Part shown: positions 33,015 through 42,886 of the stretch, in pieces | Layout of the letters: the number at the start of each line of letters is the position of its first letter | Numbering within the stretch: position 1 is the stretch's first letter | NCBI GenBank assembly: GCA_021292165.1 | Contig: CM037879.1 | Span: forward strand, 20,793,525 to 20,857,524 | Direction of reading: 5' to 3' | DNA: 64,000 bases | Source of the DNA: Shinisaurus crocodilurus | Taxonomy: Eukaryota > Chordata > Lepidosauria > Squamata > Shinisauridae | Position numbers and translations under genes: made by a program | Notes under the pieces: generated by a model | Seen by the model: the letters and a program-made list of their open reading frames with translations, nothing else | Database searches by the model: none | Told to the model about the DNA's origin: nothing

Positions 33015-33160
33015 ACAGTGCAATCCTATGCTTGTCTATTCAGAAGTAAGGCCCACTGAGTTAGGACTCACTCCCAGGTGAGTGTGTATAGGATTGCAAC
33101 CTGAGACTGCAATGGACTTGGGAGTAAGCCACATTGTCTCAATGGGACTTCTGAGTAGGC
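33015..33160. repeat. Short dispersed repeat ('gcaatcctatgc' type)
   Basis: 'gtgcaatcctatgcttgtctattcagaagtaag' with inverted end 'gtataggattgcaacct'. A partial second copy in reverse orientation follows ('cttgggagtaagccacat.gtctcaatggg'). Confidence 0.55.
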
Positions 33161-33244
33161 ACAGAATAATAGTATGTAGGGTTGAAAGGATCCTGGGAGG
33201 TCTTCTAGTCCAGCCACCTGTTTGATGCAGGAATAAATAAACCA

Positions 33245-33390
33245 CAGCAGCCTTCTCCAAGCTGGGACCCTCCAGATGTTTTGAACAACAGCTCCTATCA
33301 TCCCTGACCATTGGGCATGCTGGCAGGAGAAGATGCAATTTGTAGTCCCAAAACACCAGGGGAGCACCAGGTTGGGGAAGGATGAACTTC
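33245..33390. mobile_element. Palindromic MITE, decayed
   Basis: 'ccttctccaagctgggaccctccagatgtttt' and 'accaggttggggaagg' are inverted ends around 'gaccattgggcatgctgg'. Same family as 17700-17828. Confidence 0.5.
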
Positions 33391-34250
33391 AGCATCCCTG
33401 ACAGGTAGTGCTCCAGCCAGTGAAAGAGAGCTTATTATTAGAGCCAGCCACCTCTCACCTACTGAGAGCATTGGAGTGTGCTCTCAGTAGGTATTTCCCC
33501 CCCCCCAAAAAAAACCATCACAAAAATCTTCAAAACTATTTCACATTTATTAAAAACACACACCACACAAGACTAGTTGAAATAAAAATTGACTCAGCCT
33601 CAACTATAGTGGCATAGTCGCACCACTATAATAACAATGGTTTTATTATTATTACCCATATAAGCAAGAATCAGAAAATTAAGGAGGAGGATTAAGGCCA
33701 GCAGCAAAGGCAGGTCCCAAAACTGTAATAATTTCAGGGTGAGTCAGCTCTCTCAGCGGGCCCTGGATCTCTGCCTGTAATTTTCATCTTATCACACAAT
33801 TTGATTAAAAAGGCGAATTACCAAGTGAAACAAACGCAGGCGTACAGAAAAACCCTCAAAGCTGAAGCAAACACTTTAAATTTAGTAACTCGGTGACAGC
33901 TAATTTGCTGTCTCAGACAAAAGTGGAAGCAGAAAAGAGGCACCAAGAAGGACAAGTCATCCCTTGGTGTCATCCTGTTTTAACTTCTGTGGATTTACAG
34001 GAATTATTCAATTGGCCCACTGATTTCAAGGTCTCCCCTGGTGACAGTAAATGCTAGTGAACCCAAGGACAAACCACGCACAGAAACGTCCAAAGCTGGG
34101 GCCTTAGAAAAGGAAACCAATCTTCTTCACTACTGCTCAGCACCTTCCCATATTTTTGTTCCCAGTGAAAGGCAGCAAAAGTAATTGCAGAAAGAGATGG
34201 ATTGTTCTTTTGTCTGTCTGTGCTTTGTGTGCGCGTGCGTGTGTGTTTTG
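33391..34250. other. Single-copy-looking non-coding DNA
   Basis: 33690-34080 is free of recognised repeats, AT-moderate and contains homeodomain-like cores ('ggaggattaagg', 'tttgattaaaaagg', 'gctaatttgctg'). Possible conserved non-coding element; nothing here proves it. Confidence 0.35.
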
Positions 34251-34258
34251 TCTGTGAC

Positions 34259-34605
34259 TGGGTTCAGACAACACAATAACCCACACTCATGGATTGAGTA
34301 TGGGTTCAGTGGGGGTCGTTGTTGAGCCCTGTGTTGTTGTTGAGCTGTGTGGGTTATCGTGTCGTCTGAACCCAGCTGCGCCGACAAACCATGGTGGGTT
34401 AACCACGAACAACCCATGAAGAGAACCCATGGTTTGTTGTTGGGTTGTGAACTGTGGGTTGTTCATGTTTAACAAACCATGGTTTGTTAGTGCAGCAGTA
34501 TTCAGACAACATGATAACCCACGTTTCAATGACTACCCACAGCTCAACAACCCACACTCAACCCGTGAGTGTGGGTTATCGTGTTGTCTGAATCCAGCCA
34601 CTGTG
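34259..34605. mobile_element. Two tandem palindromic 'gtgggttatcgtgttgtctga' MITE units
   Basis: Four ends of the type 'tgggttcagacaacacgataaccca' alternate in orientation, around 34260, 34372, 34500 and 34590. Between the units is 'aacccatgaagagaacccatggtttgttg'. Each unit can form a hairpin. The arrangement equals 16028-16270. Confidence 0.55.
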
Positions 34606-34664
34606 CTGAGAGAAAAATGGACAAGCCATTTTTTTTATTTTTGAAAAAGGCTTCCTCCTTTCCC

Positions 34665-34715
34665 TTCCCTTCCCTTCCCTTCCCTCCTCCTTCTTCTTCT
34701 TTTCTTTTCTTTTTT
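34665..34715. repeat. (CCCTT)n / pyrimidine tract
   Basis: A run of 'cccttcccttcccttccc' followed by 'tccttcttcttct' and 'tttctttt'. Confidence 0.85.
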
Positions 34716-34759
34716 GCAACTTGGGCCAAATACCTGTGTATTTGACTTACACTCATCAG

Positions 34760-35060
34760 TGTAGTGGTAAATGTTGAAGTGCAGGCACTCATCATGACAA
34801 TCCCCGGGAGAGGCCAAAAATTCAGGCATCTGTGTTGATCCATTTCAGCAACAAACTCCACTAGGAGCAGGTCTTTGGTCAAGCTAATTCGAGACCCATT
34901 TGAGTCCAAGCCTCCCCCAAATAATTTATGTCACAACAAGGAACATTATATTGTTGCTGGGAAAATTCATTTCTCCCTAGTGAGGGTTGCTCAGAGGGGA
35001 CAGGGAATTTTGAGGAGGGTGGCAGATAATATCAGCGGCCCTTCCAATAAAAAAAAAAAG
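34760..35060 (+). repeat. Unclassified dispersed repeat, copy
   Basis: 'gcaggcactcatcatgacaatcccc', 'ggtctttgg.caa', 'aacaaggaacattatattgttgctgggaaaattcatt', 'ggcagataat.tcagc' recur in order at 56255-56580; the first part recurs reversed near 61545-61600. The family is unrecognised. Confidence 0.45.
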
Positions 35061-35099
35061 TGCAGGCGCTATGTCCATGCAAGCCCTGTCCCTCTTGTG

Positions 35100-35345
35100 G
35101 CCCAGTCTAGTATATCTCTGTACACCAGATGCTGGGGCTGGGCGGAGAATCTTCGGGGGGCAGGGGCTGCTAGGTCCCTGCTCTACTTGTAATTGTCCCA
35201 GAGTCATCTGGCTGGCTTTTGACTCTTCCTGCTTTTTTATGCTCTGCTCAATTACACACTACTTCATTGACATCTGGTTGGCCACTGTGTGAACAGAATG
35301 CTGGACTAGAAAAGTCTTTGGTCCAGCATGGCTCTTCTTTTTCTG
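35100..35345 (+). mobile_element. CR1 LINE 3' fragment, internally replaced
   Basis: 'tatctctgtacaccagatgctggg' and 'acatctggttggccactgtgtgaacagaatgctgg.cta' through 'ggctcttctt' are CR1 tail blocks, separated by unrelated DNA. Confidence 0.5.
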
Positions 35346-35869
35346 TTCTTATGACTTGTGGGACTAATGGAAGCAGCTTTGATGAATAAGGAGAATATGC
35401 AGGGCCAGATTAAGATAGGGGCTATTGGAGCGGCAGCCCCAGGCCCCTAGCAGAAAATAGGCACACAATTATAGGGACTCGCTTAGCTCTGATCGTTATC
35501 ATTCAGCATAATTAATGATTTTTTCAAGATTAGAAAGGTGTTCTAAGCACATCTGCATTACAGGCTTGAGGCAAGACCTAGCAAGAACTGTTGTTCTCAA
35601 ATTAGCATTTCGGTAGCTTTTTGCATTTCAATCACTGTTACTACATTTCTTTGTGAGAATTTGCTGAAGCACATGGGGGGCTTGCTAGGGTCTGTAATAT
35701 TCAGATTTAGAAGGGACCTCTCTCTCCAGCCTCGAGCAAAATATCTTTCTGATTCGCAGCTCAATTGTTCAAATGCTAGTTTAACAAAAAAACGAAAACG
35801 AAAACGAAACAAAGCAACAAGAACAACATAATTATTCTTGGTCAAGCAAAGCTTCCTGGCTTTTTGTTG

Positions 35870-36003
35870 TGGCTGCTTTTTTTTTTTTTAATAAATAATT
35901 TGGGGGAAATTGGGAAGACCCTTACTGATGAGCTGCAGGAGTTTTTGAGTTTTTGCTCCGTCAAGCGACCCCTCTCTGCCCACCCGCCTCCAAAATCTCC
36001 ACC
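35870..36003 (+). promoter_or_regulatory. Putative 5' flank/5' UTR of the signal-peptide exon
   Basis: A long T-run is followed by 'taataaataat' about 110 bp before the ATG (a weak TATA candidate), then a pyrimidine-rich leader with 'ccgcctcc'. The start context is ctccaccATGa, close to the optimal vertebrate Kozak sequence. No CpG island is present. The promoter call is inference from position only. Confidence 0.3.
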
Positions 36004-36082
36004 ATGACTTCTGCTTGCTATGGGACAAACCTCTGGGATGGTCTTTACCTGCCGCTGGTCCTGATGGCCCTGCTCTGCACAG
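36004..36082 (+). CDS. Candidate first coding exon: signal peptide of a small secreted peptide
   Basis: The exon begins at an ATG in a near-perfect Kozak context and ends at ACAG followed by the donor GTAAGG. It encodes 26 residues plus one base (phase-1 intron). The N-terminal 13 residues are uncharged except one Asp. They are followed by a hydrophobic core LYLPLVLMALLC and small residues, so a signal peptide with cleavage near the exon junction is likely. Secreted-protein genes often have such a phase-1 first intron. Joined to 50916-51019 the frame stays open to a stop, giving 60 residues. I do not recognise the gene. The odd point is that the exon lies within the ends of a hAT transposon, about 500 bp upstream of transposase remnants. 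It may therefore be captured host sequence, or not a functional exon at all. The basis is sequence plus splice-site logic; there is no transcript evidence. Confidence 0.5.
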
Positions 36083-36280
36083 GTAAGGTTCAAAAGTTTG
36101 ACTCTTTTGATCTGCAAGTTCTCCTTCTCCTTCTCCTTCTCCTTTTTTTCTGTAAAAGGGCTTTCCCTCTTTTGTGAGCCAAACTGAACGTAAGAGAGGG
36201 CTGTGTGTTTGTGGGTGTGTGTGTCTGCCTTTTGGGGGTGTTGATCCTCCTGCCGCCTGCAAAATGTCACCTGCTTGGCT

Positions 36281-36286
<6 letters not shown>

Positions 36287-36320
<34 letters not shown>
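36287..36320. repeat. (GT)n microsatellite
   Basis: About 16 uninterrupted GT units, inside the non-transposon block of the hAT element. Confidence 0.95.
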
Positions 36321-36535
36321 ACGTGCGCTTTCATGGGGAATTGTGTGGCATTTTAAGTTTTATTTTGAAAAACCCCAGAGAACAGAGTTCACCAAATATC
36401 CCTCTTGGATATTTTGGACTACAGTTCTCATTTGCCTCAGGCAGCATGGCCAGTGGCTAGGGAAGATGGGAGCTGGGGCCCCAAACATTTGGAAGGGCCC
36501 CGGTTGGGGAAGACTGCCCTAGAGGTTAAAAAACG

Positions 36536-38127
36536 TGGAGGTACTTATCATCAACGATATGTGATGAGTTTATTGAACTGATTGGTCAGCAAGTGCTGCA
36601 GCAAATCATAAACGAGATAAAAGAAGCCAAATATTATTCAATTTCTGTTGACTCCACCCCTGACATAGCACATTGTGATCAACTAACAATTATATTTCGC
36701 TATGTACTACCTAGTGGTCCAGTGGAGCGTTTTACGAAATTCATTCCAATGCACGGACACACTGGTATGGAGCTAGCAAACATTATTTTGCAGTTCATGG
36801 ATGAAAATGGAATTTCCATCAAAGACTGCAGGGGTCAGTCTTATGATAACGGATCTAATATGAGTGGCAAATATAATGGTATGCAGGCCTTAATTTGGGG
36901 GGAAAAACCCACTTGCTGAATACATTCCTTGTTGTGCACATTCACTTAATCTTGTTGGACAAAATGCCGTAAACAGCTGTCCAGTTGCAGTTTCGTTCTT
37001 TAATTTTGTGCAGCAGTTGTATTGTTTTTTTTCTGCTTCAACTCATTGATGGAATCTGTTAACAGATAGTTTCAAACTATGTGGTATACCGACATTAAAA
37101 AGGTTATCTGATACACGTTGGTCTGCTCACCATGATGCTGTGAATGCCTTACAAAAAGGCTATAGTACTATCAGAGATGTCCTTTCAAATATTATGAATG
37201 ATGAATCCACAAAGGGAGAGGTCTGTTTACAAGCAAAGGGCCTAAATAATGTCATGGATCAATTGGAAACTGGAATAATGGTTGTTGAAGTATGGTCTGT
37301 CATTTTACCAAGGTTTCACAGAACCAGTCAGTGTCTCCAAGTCAGATGCAAAATTAGATCTGCATACAGCAACAGACATGCTGAACTCTCTAAAGGATTT
37401 TGTGCAGTCTCTCCGTTCTAGATTCTCTGAATTTGAACAGCAGGGTAAAAATATTTCCGGCTGCGAGGAGTACCAGCTACAACGTGGAAGGAAAGTGAAA
37501 AGAAATAGGAGGTGGGACTATGGTGATGCAGAAGATGCTAATGCTGATATGACACCCTCTGAGAGGTTTAAAGTGCATACCTTTTATCCTATAATTGACC
37601 AATTGACAGAATCACTGAGGCACAGGCAAGCAGCATACAATATAATTCAAGAAAGATTTGGATTTCTATCAGAAATATGCACTCTAGCAGCTGATAGTCT
37701 ACGTTCCAGAGCCACTACACTAGTGTCAAAATATCCTGAAGATCTTGAACCCCTGTTTGCAGACGAAATTGTACAGTTTTCATCTATTTTCAAAATGTAC
37801 CAATCTTCCACTGCAAATCAAGACATTCATGGGAGTCAAGAAACACAAATGTACAAGTTTATGACTGCACAATCTCTAGTCGGTGCATTTCCAAATACAT
37901 TTGTGACCCTCCGCATGTATTTGTGTTTAATGGTCAGCAACTGCAGTGGTGAGCGTTCATTTTCAGCATTAAAACGTGTGAAAAATGAACTAAGGTCTTC
38001 CATGGGTCAGGAGCGTTTAAATGCGCTCTCTCTGTTGTGCATTGAAAATGGTTTGCTGAACGAGCTTAATCTTGATTCTACAATTGAGGAATTTGCAAGT
38101 AAAAAAGCAAGAAAAGTTAATGTGTAA
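36536..38127 (+). pseudogene. ZMYM1-like hAT transposase, C-terminal two thirds, frameshifted
   Basis: Frames in order (36593-36919, then about 37140-37421, then 37282-38127) lie in three different phases, so at least two frameshifts are present, one at the G/A run near 36898. Recognisable blocks are 'EIKEAKYYSISVDSTPD...QLTIIFRYV' and 'CRGQSYDNGSNMSGKYNGMQ' (RNase H-like core with DUF4371 character), then 'LKRLSDTRWSAHHDAVNAL'. At the end comes 'CSGERSFSALKRVKNELRSS' with 'RLNALSLLCIENGLL', the hAT C-terminal dimerisation segment. A normal family member has several hundred further N-terminal residues, including a zinc-finger region, all missing here. A dead copy, not a host gene. Confidence 0.85.
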
Positions 38128-38283
38128 TTTTATTTTAATCTACCAGCTTGATTCATTTAGTTTAAATGCAGGTTAGAGTTCAGTGAATAACCTGTTTGTG
38201 TGTTTAAAACTAGTGGTTGCTATTTATTTCAAGAGTTACTCTCTGCACCATAATCATAACGCAGGCTGTATTGATTATGATGC

Positions 38284-38286
<3 letters not shown>

Positions 38287-38325
<39 letters not shown>
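38287..38325. repeat. (TAA)n microsatellite
   Basis: About 13 units in the transposon 3' UTR. Confidence 0.95.
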
Positions 38326-38328
<3 letters not shown>

Positions 38329-38861
38329 TAAGGAACAAATTTTTATGAGCCAAACATCATACACTTATATTTAAATTGTTTATATGGTTTATGTTTATTT
38401 AAAAATGGTTGTTGTGAATGTTCTATTTATAACGGTTTTATTGACTTAACAAGCTTATTGTTTACAAAAAAAGAAATATTTTCAATATGTTTCTGTTTTG
38501 GCACTTTAATGGTAATTAAAATATTTAATTTGTTTTAATATAAAATTGCGTCTTCATTTTATTTATTTCCATAAAAAGGCCCACCAAAATCCTCAGCACC
38601 AGGCCCATAATGCTCTTAATCCGGCCCTGAGAATATGAGGCTGACACGATGCTTTCCCTTTCAAAGCATGTCTCCTCCCCATCACTTCTGAGAGCTGCTG
38701 CAGCCCAAAAATTCACATCCCCCATCCCAGCCTTCCCTTGTCCAGCCTGAGAGCAATTCCAGCCCCGTATTCATTGTATAAGGCTCATGCTCCACCAGCA
38801 TCCCACCACATGCCCTATTACTGAGGATGTTCAGTTCAGGGTGATGGTTCAGCACATGGTG

Positions 38862-39160
38862 AAACTATAGAATTCGCTTCCATGAGATGTAGCAATGGCC
38901 GCCAACTTGGACAGCTTTAAAGGGGGATTGAACAAATTAATAGAAAATAAGGCTACCAATGACTACCAGTCATGATGGCTACATATCACCTCCAGTATCT
39001 CAGTACCAGTTGATGGGGAACACAGGCCACAGGGTGGTATTACCTTCATGTCCTGCTCGTGGGCTTCCCATAGGCACCCAGTTGACCATTGTGGAAACAC
39101 AATACTGAACTAGATCGGCCTTTGGCCTGATTTGGCAGGACTCTTCTTATGTTCTTATCT
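38862..39160 (+). mobile_element. CR1 LINE 3' fragment
   Basis: 'actatagaattcgcttccatgagatgtagcaatggccgcc', 'gattgaacaaatt', 'cctccagtatct', 'gatggggaacacagg' and 'gactcttcttatgttctta' in CR1 order. Confidence 0.8.
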
Positions 39161-39670
39161 GCATAGTGGGCTTGGCTTGCAGTGTAGTGGCCTTCTCTAC
39201 ACAAGGGTTCAATTTAAATGAAATGTCATTCCAATCAGGAAATAGCAACTTAAAAGCAATTTCCCATGTTCATAACTTTGTCACTAGCAAAGCATCTTTG
39301 AGGAATGCTCAGTGCTGGCCACTGTTCAAGCTGACAAAGTGGGCGTTTTATCTGCCCTAAATTAATACCCATGAATTTCAAGAGCATCCATGGACATAAT
39401 GCCAGCGTTCTCCTTGCCTCGCTTGCTCTCCAAATTAATTTCGGCACAGTCTGTCACATGAAGAGCCTGGCCTTCACTCAGTGATCTGCTGCTGTGCTTT
39501 TCCTTCCTCTCCTTGACCTCGCATTGCCCTCAAGCACTGCAGGCCACATCCGTGTGATGAGAAAGAGGGAAACGAATAAGCAGGGTGAGAAAATAAACAT
39601 CTGCAGAATGGGTAACGTTTTGGGTCGATGAGATTTATCAAATTATGTATGGTGGATAGAGAGAAGTTTG
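39161..39670. other. Non-coding stretch, no gene seen
   Basis: Single-copy-looking with no credible exon. Confidence 0.35.
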
Positions 39671-39677
39671 TCTATAC

Positions 39678-39800
39678 CTGGGCAGGGTCATCCAGTGAAG
39701 CTGAATGGTGGGTCATTCAGGACAGACAAGCAGAAGTACTTCTTCACACAATGCATAGTTAAACTATGGAATTTGCTACCACAAGTCATAGGGATGGAAC
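39678..39800 (+). mobile_element. CR1 LINE internal fragment
   Basis: 'gggtcatccagtgaagctgaatggtgggtcattcaggac', 'cttcttcacacaatgcatagttaaactatggaattt' corresponds to 32560-32650. Confidence 0.7.
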
Positions 39801-40132
39801 CGCTCGCCTTGAGCAGGTGGAGTGGGCCGAAATCGGCCCCGCTCATGCCCGCCAGAGACTCGCTTTGATATAAGAGTGTTTTGGATTATAAGCACATGTT
39901 CTGGAACGAATTATGCTTGCAATCCAAGGTATTACTGGACTTTTAAAAAGCCTGAGGAAATGAAAAGGTCTTTGGCACCAGAAAGGCAAAAGAGTAGGCT
40001 TCAGGCAAGCCTCACTACAAAGAGTGTTCCACAAACAAGGTGTCACAACCAAAAAAGGCCCTCTAAGTGGTTTCCACTCGCCCAGCCTCAGAAGGTGGGA
40101 GACACCAGAGAAGGACCTCTCTTGGGTAAATA

Positions 40133-40610
40133 AGAACTTAAGAAGAGCCCTGCTGGATCAGACCAAGGATCCATCTAGTCCAGCATTCTGTTCACACAAT
40201 GGCCAACCAGCTGCCCACGGAAAACCCACAAGCAAGACATGAGCACAACAGAACCCTCCTACCCATGTTCCCCAGCAACTGGTGTACATAGGCTTACTGC
40301 CTCTGATACTGGAGGTAGCATATAGCCCTCAGGACTAGTAGCCATTGATAGCCTTCTCCTCCATGAATTTGTCCAGTCCCTTTTAAAGCCACCCAAATTG
40401 GTGGCTGTCACTACGTCTTGTTGAAGTGAATTCCATAGTTTCACTCTGCGCTGTGGGAAGAAGTCCTTCCTTTTGTCTGTCCTGAATCTCCCACCAATCA
40501 GCTTCATGGGATGACCCCATTGGGTTCTGGTATTATGAGAGAGGGAGAAAACGGTCTCCCTATCCACTTTCTCCGCACCATGCATGAATTCAACACCATG
40601 TAGCATGAGC
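40133..40610 (-). mobile_element. CR1 LINE 3' end, long fragment
   Basis: The minus strand carries the CR1 end from 'ctctctcataataccagaaccc' to 'gggctcttcttaagttctta' (complement of the text here). It is the longest minus-orientation CR1 tail in the window and covers the same interval as 32520-32945. Confidence 0.85.
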
Positions 40611-41355
40611 CACAGTGAGCCCCTGTGTCAGTGGCAGATTGGGTGGGGTGGCAGCATGAGCACTCCCCCCCGCGGTTGCCTGCCCAAACCCAGACCCCGC
40701 TGCACCACCAGAAAAAGTGTGCCCCCTGCCAATTGCTGCCACTTGTGCTCCCTCTGCTGGCAGCTACATTGCCGGGCACTCCACAGCCAGGACAGCACCT
40801 GGCCGGACCACGGAGCCCCTTCTGCTGCACCATTGGAGCCCGTGCTCCACCGCCATGTCGGCCCCCTGCTGGCATGCGCATGGAGTGCATTGGTGGGTTG
40901 CAGAAGAGAAAGCGAGCGGCAACGGCTGCCCAGTCAGGATCCAGCAGCAGATGATATGAAAGGTTGGCCTTTTTTGTGCTGTGGGCTCATTTGGCAATGT
41001 GAGAATCTGGCTGCTGTGGGAGACATGGCGAAGGACAAGTCACCTGCCCAGAGCCTAGGTACAAGGCAGAGATGGGGTTGGAGCATCAACACACATTAAA
41101 CAACTCCTTTGAACCCACGCTTTTCAGCACCAAGAGATACCCATTTCACAGCAATCCCAGCTGCTATTAAGAAAATGTGTTAATTTTTAAAAAAAAAACC
41201 ACAAGTGGGAAGGGTAGGGCACCTTGATGGGCACCAAGCAATGTGTCCAGGGGTGCATTGGTGCCCATGGGCACCACGTTGCTTACCCCACTGCTCTATT
41301 TGAATGTCTGTCTGGTCCAAACCTAGTTGAAAGAGAAAGAACCCTAGGAAGGAAG
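40611..41355. repeat. Dispersed repeat remnants
   Basis: 40960-41290 is a second copy of the 26511-26965 repeat ('gtgggctcatttggcaatgtgag', 'aggacaagtcacctgccca', 'gggtgcattggtgcccatgggcacca'). 40611-40950 is GC-rich with long chance frames on both strands and no known domain. Confidence 0.45.
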
Positions 41356-41359
41356 AGCA

Positions 41360-41760
41360 GGGGCCTTGAAGTCGCCCATAAGGAGTGAGCACCTGGACGG
41401 CAAGCTCAGCAGGCACGTAGGTCACCTGGTCACAGCAACTTCCCCACAATGGTGTGGGGTGTACCTATATAATTTCATTAAGGCGCAATCCTATGTGTGT
41501 TTAGACAGGAAAAAGGCCTACAGCTCCCAGCATGCCCCACCAGCCAGCCATGCTGGGAGTTGTAGGACTTTTGTCTGTTTAAACATGCATAGGGTTGTGC
41601 CCTTAGTCATTCTTTTCTGCATTTGTATCTAAACATATATGCAATAAATGTATTGCACGTACATTTATGCACATCTGTATCCTCTTTTGTTTTTGTTTTT
41701 TATCGGTGATACATTTCCTCTCTTTTGGCAATAAGTACACAGACAGTTGACCACCCTACA
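41360..41760 (-). repeat. Repeat family U1, minus copy interrupted by a MITE
   Basis: 'gggccttgaagtcgcccata', 'gtgagcacctgga' and 'ccccacaatggtgtggggtgtac' are on the left; 'atgcacatctgtatcctctttt' and 'acatttcctctcttttggcaataag' resume on the right. The MITE sits between them at 41481-41602. Confidence 0.5.
41481..41602. mobile_element. Palindromic MITE, Harbinger-like
   Basis: Ends AGGCGCAATCC and GGGTTGTGCC with TTA on both sides. The arms are the 'gtttagacaggaaaaaggcctacagctcccagcatgcc' inverted pair. Confidence 0.7.
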
Positions 41761-41769
41761 TGGGACTCT

Positions 41770-42085
41770 TACTACCTCATCTGCTGCGTAGACTAGGCTT
41801 CAGATATAAAGCAATGACAAATTGCTGAAAAGTATGCGTAGCCTCTTCTATTGTTTATACCGCGTATCCATTAAATTCATTTTGAATGCTTCTCCAGCTA
41901 TTTGGATAATGAAGGTCATACTGCAGCTGTTTCGACAGGGTGTTTTGCTGCATTGTTTCTGAAGATAAAAGACCTTTTATTTTCCCTTAGAAAACCGTGA
42001 ATTTTCTCTTCCCTTCTCAAGAAATACACAGTACTCTAGATATCTGTACTCAGTACCATCGCATTTGCTGTTGAGATGCTGAGTC
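41770..42085. other. Single-copy-looking non-coding DNA
   Basis: No recognised repeat; contains 'gcaatgacaaattgctgaaaag' and 'ctatttggataatgaaggtcatactgcagctg'. Possible conserved element, unproven. Confidence 0.3.
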
Positions 42086-42097
42086 ATGTAGCTGTTC

Positions 42098-42327
42098 GTT
42101 TATTTATTTATCTATCTATCATATTGAAACCCCACCATTTTTCCAGCAAGGAACCCAAAGCAGCTTATATAATCCTCCTCCTGCTCTCCATTTTATCCTC
42201 ACAACAACCCTGTGAGGTAGGTTAGGCTGAGAGTCAGTGACTGGCCCAAAGTCACCCAGTGAGCTTCATGGTTGAGCGGGGACTAGAACTCGGATCTCTC
42301 AAGTCCAACACTCTAACCACTATGCTG
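42098..42327 (-). mobile_element. Squamate tRNA-derived SINE
   Basis: Tail '(tatt)n(tatc)n', body 'cctgtgaggtaggttaggctgag', head 'gactagaactcggatctctcaagtccaacactctaaccactatgctg'. Full length, moderately diverged. Confidence 0.85.
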
Positions 42328-42429
42328 TTAATCATATCCAGCTGGGATTTGTTACATCACATTCTTTAAAAACAAACAAAAAAAAAAAACAAGACCGCAA
42401 AACATTCAACACCCTGTCTCATATTTTAT

Positions 42430-42690
42430 TGGTAAACACAGGGCCAGCGTCAAGGGTGGGCATGATCGTGCACCTGCCAAGTGCCCAAACCCCAGCAGGG
42501 GTCCAATGACTGTAGTCGCTCCTCCGCTTCACCATGGCAGCCTGCTTGTTCACCTGCCTCTCACTCTGGCCAAGGGAACAGTGGTGGTGAGAAGGAGGAG
42601 CAGTAGATGCCACTGCCTAATTGCTCACTGGCTCTCTTTCTACCTGTCAAGCAAGGAAGTGACAAGCAACTGGGGACAATAGCGGTGAGA
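42430..42690 (-). repeat. Unclassified dispersed repeat (as at 1-111 and 49985)
   Basis: 'cacctgccaagtgcccaaaccccagcagggg', 'cacctgcctctcactctggc', 'ctacctgtcaagcaaggaag' are complements of blocks at 50030-50270. Confidence 0.45.
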
Positions 42691-42886
42691 AGGTACAGTC
42701 ACTGGGGGAGGGGGTTACTTTTAACTTTTACTTTTACTTACTTTTACTTTTTTGGTTACTGTTAACCAGTTTTTTGTGCAGCTCTATTGGCAGCTTTGAT
42801 AGCTTCATGTTAGAATCCCTGATCTGTAGTAACTCAGATGTGGATTTGCACTATGTGCAGTGGATGGCTCCTGGGGTGCTTTAGAT

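Larger units (their letters stand above)
35400..38629 (+). mobile_element. hAT transposon with transposase remnant and unrelated internal DNA
   Basis: The left terminus CAGGGCCAGATTAAGA and the complement of the right terminus (CAGGGCCGGATTAAGA) agree at 15 of 16 bases. The 8 bp agaatatg lies directly outside both ends (35392-35399 and 38630-38637), which is the hallmark of one hAT insertion of 3,230 bp. The right half (about 36536-38127) encodes the C-terminal part of a ZMYM1-like hAT transposase, broken by frameshifts. An AT-rich 3' UTR with (TAA)n at 38287-38325 follows. The region that should hold the N-terminal transposase instead contains unrelated DNA: a signal-peptide exon candidate, a (GT)n tract at 36287-36320 and a decayed MITE at about 36400-36525. 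Element ends are certain; the limits of the foreign block (about 35.5-36.53 kb) are inferred. Confidence 0.9.

Noticed and set aside
36593..38127. Domesticated hAT transposase gene (ZMYM1-like)
   Set aside because: At least two frameshifts and a missing N-terminus, with intact insertion duplications, indicate a dead transposon copy rather than a domesticated gene.
40504..41099. Overlapping long frames on both strands
   Set aside because: GC-rich sequence spanning a CR1 fragment and an unclassified repeat; no domains, no splice context.
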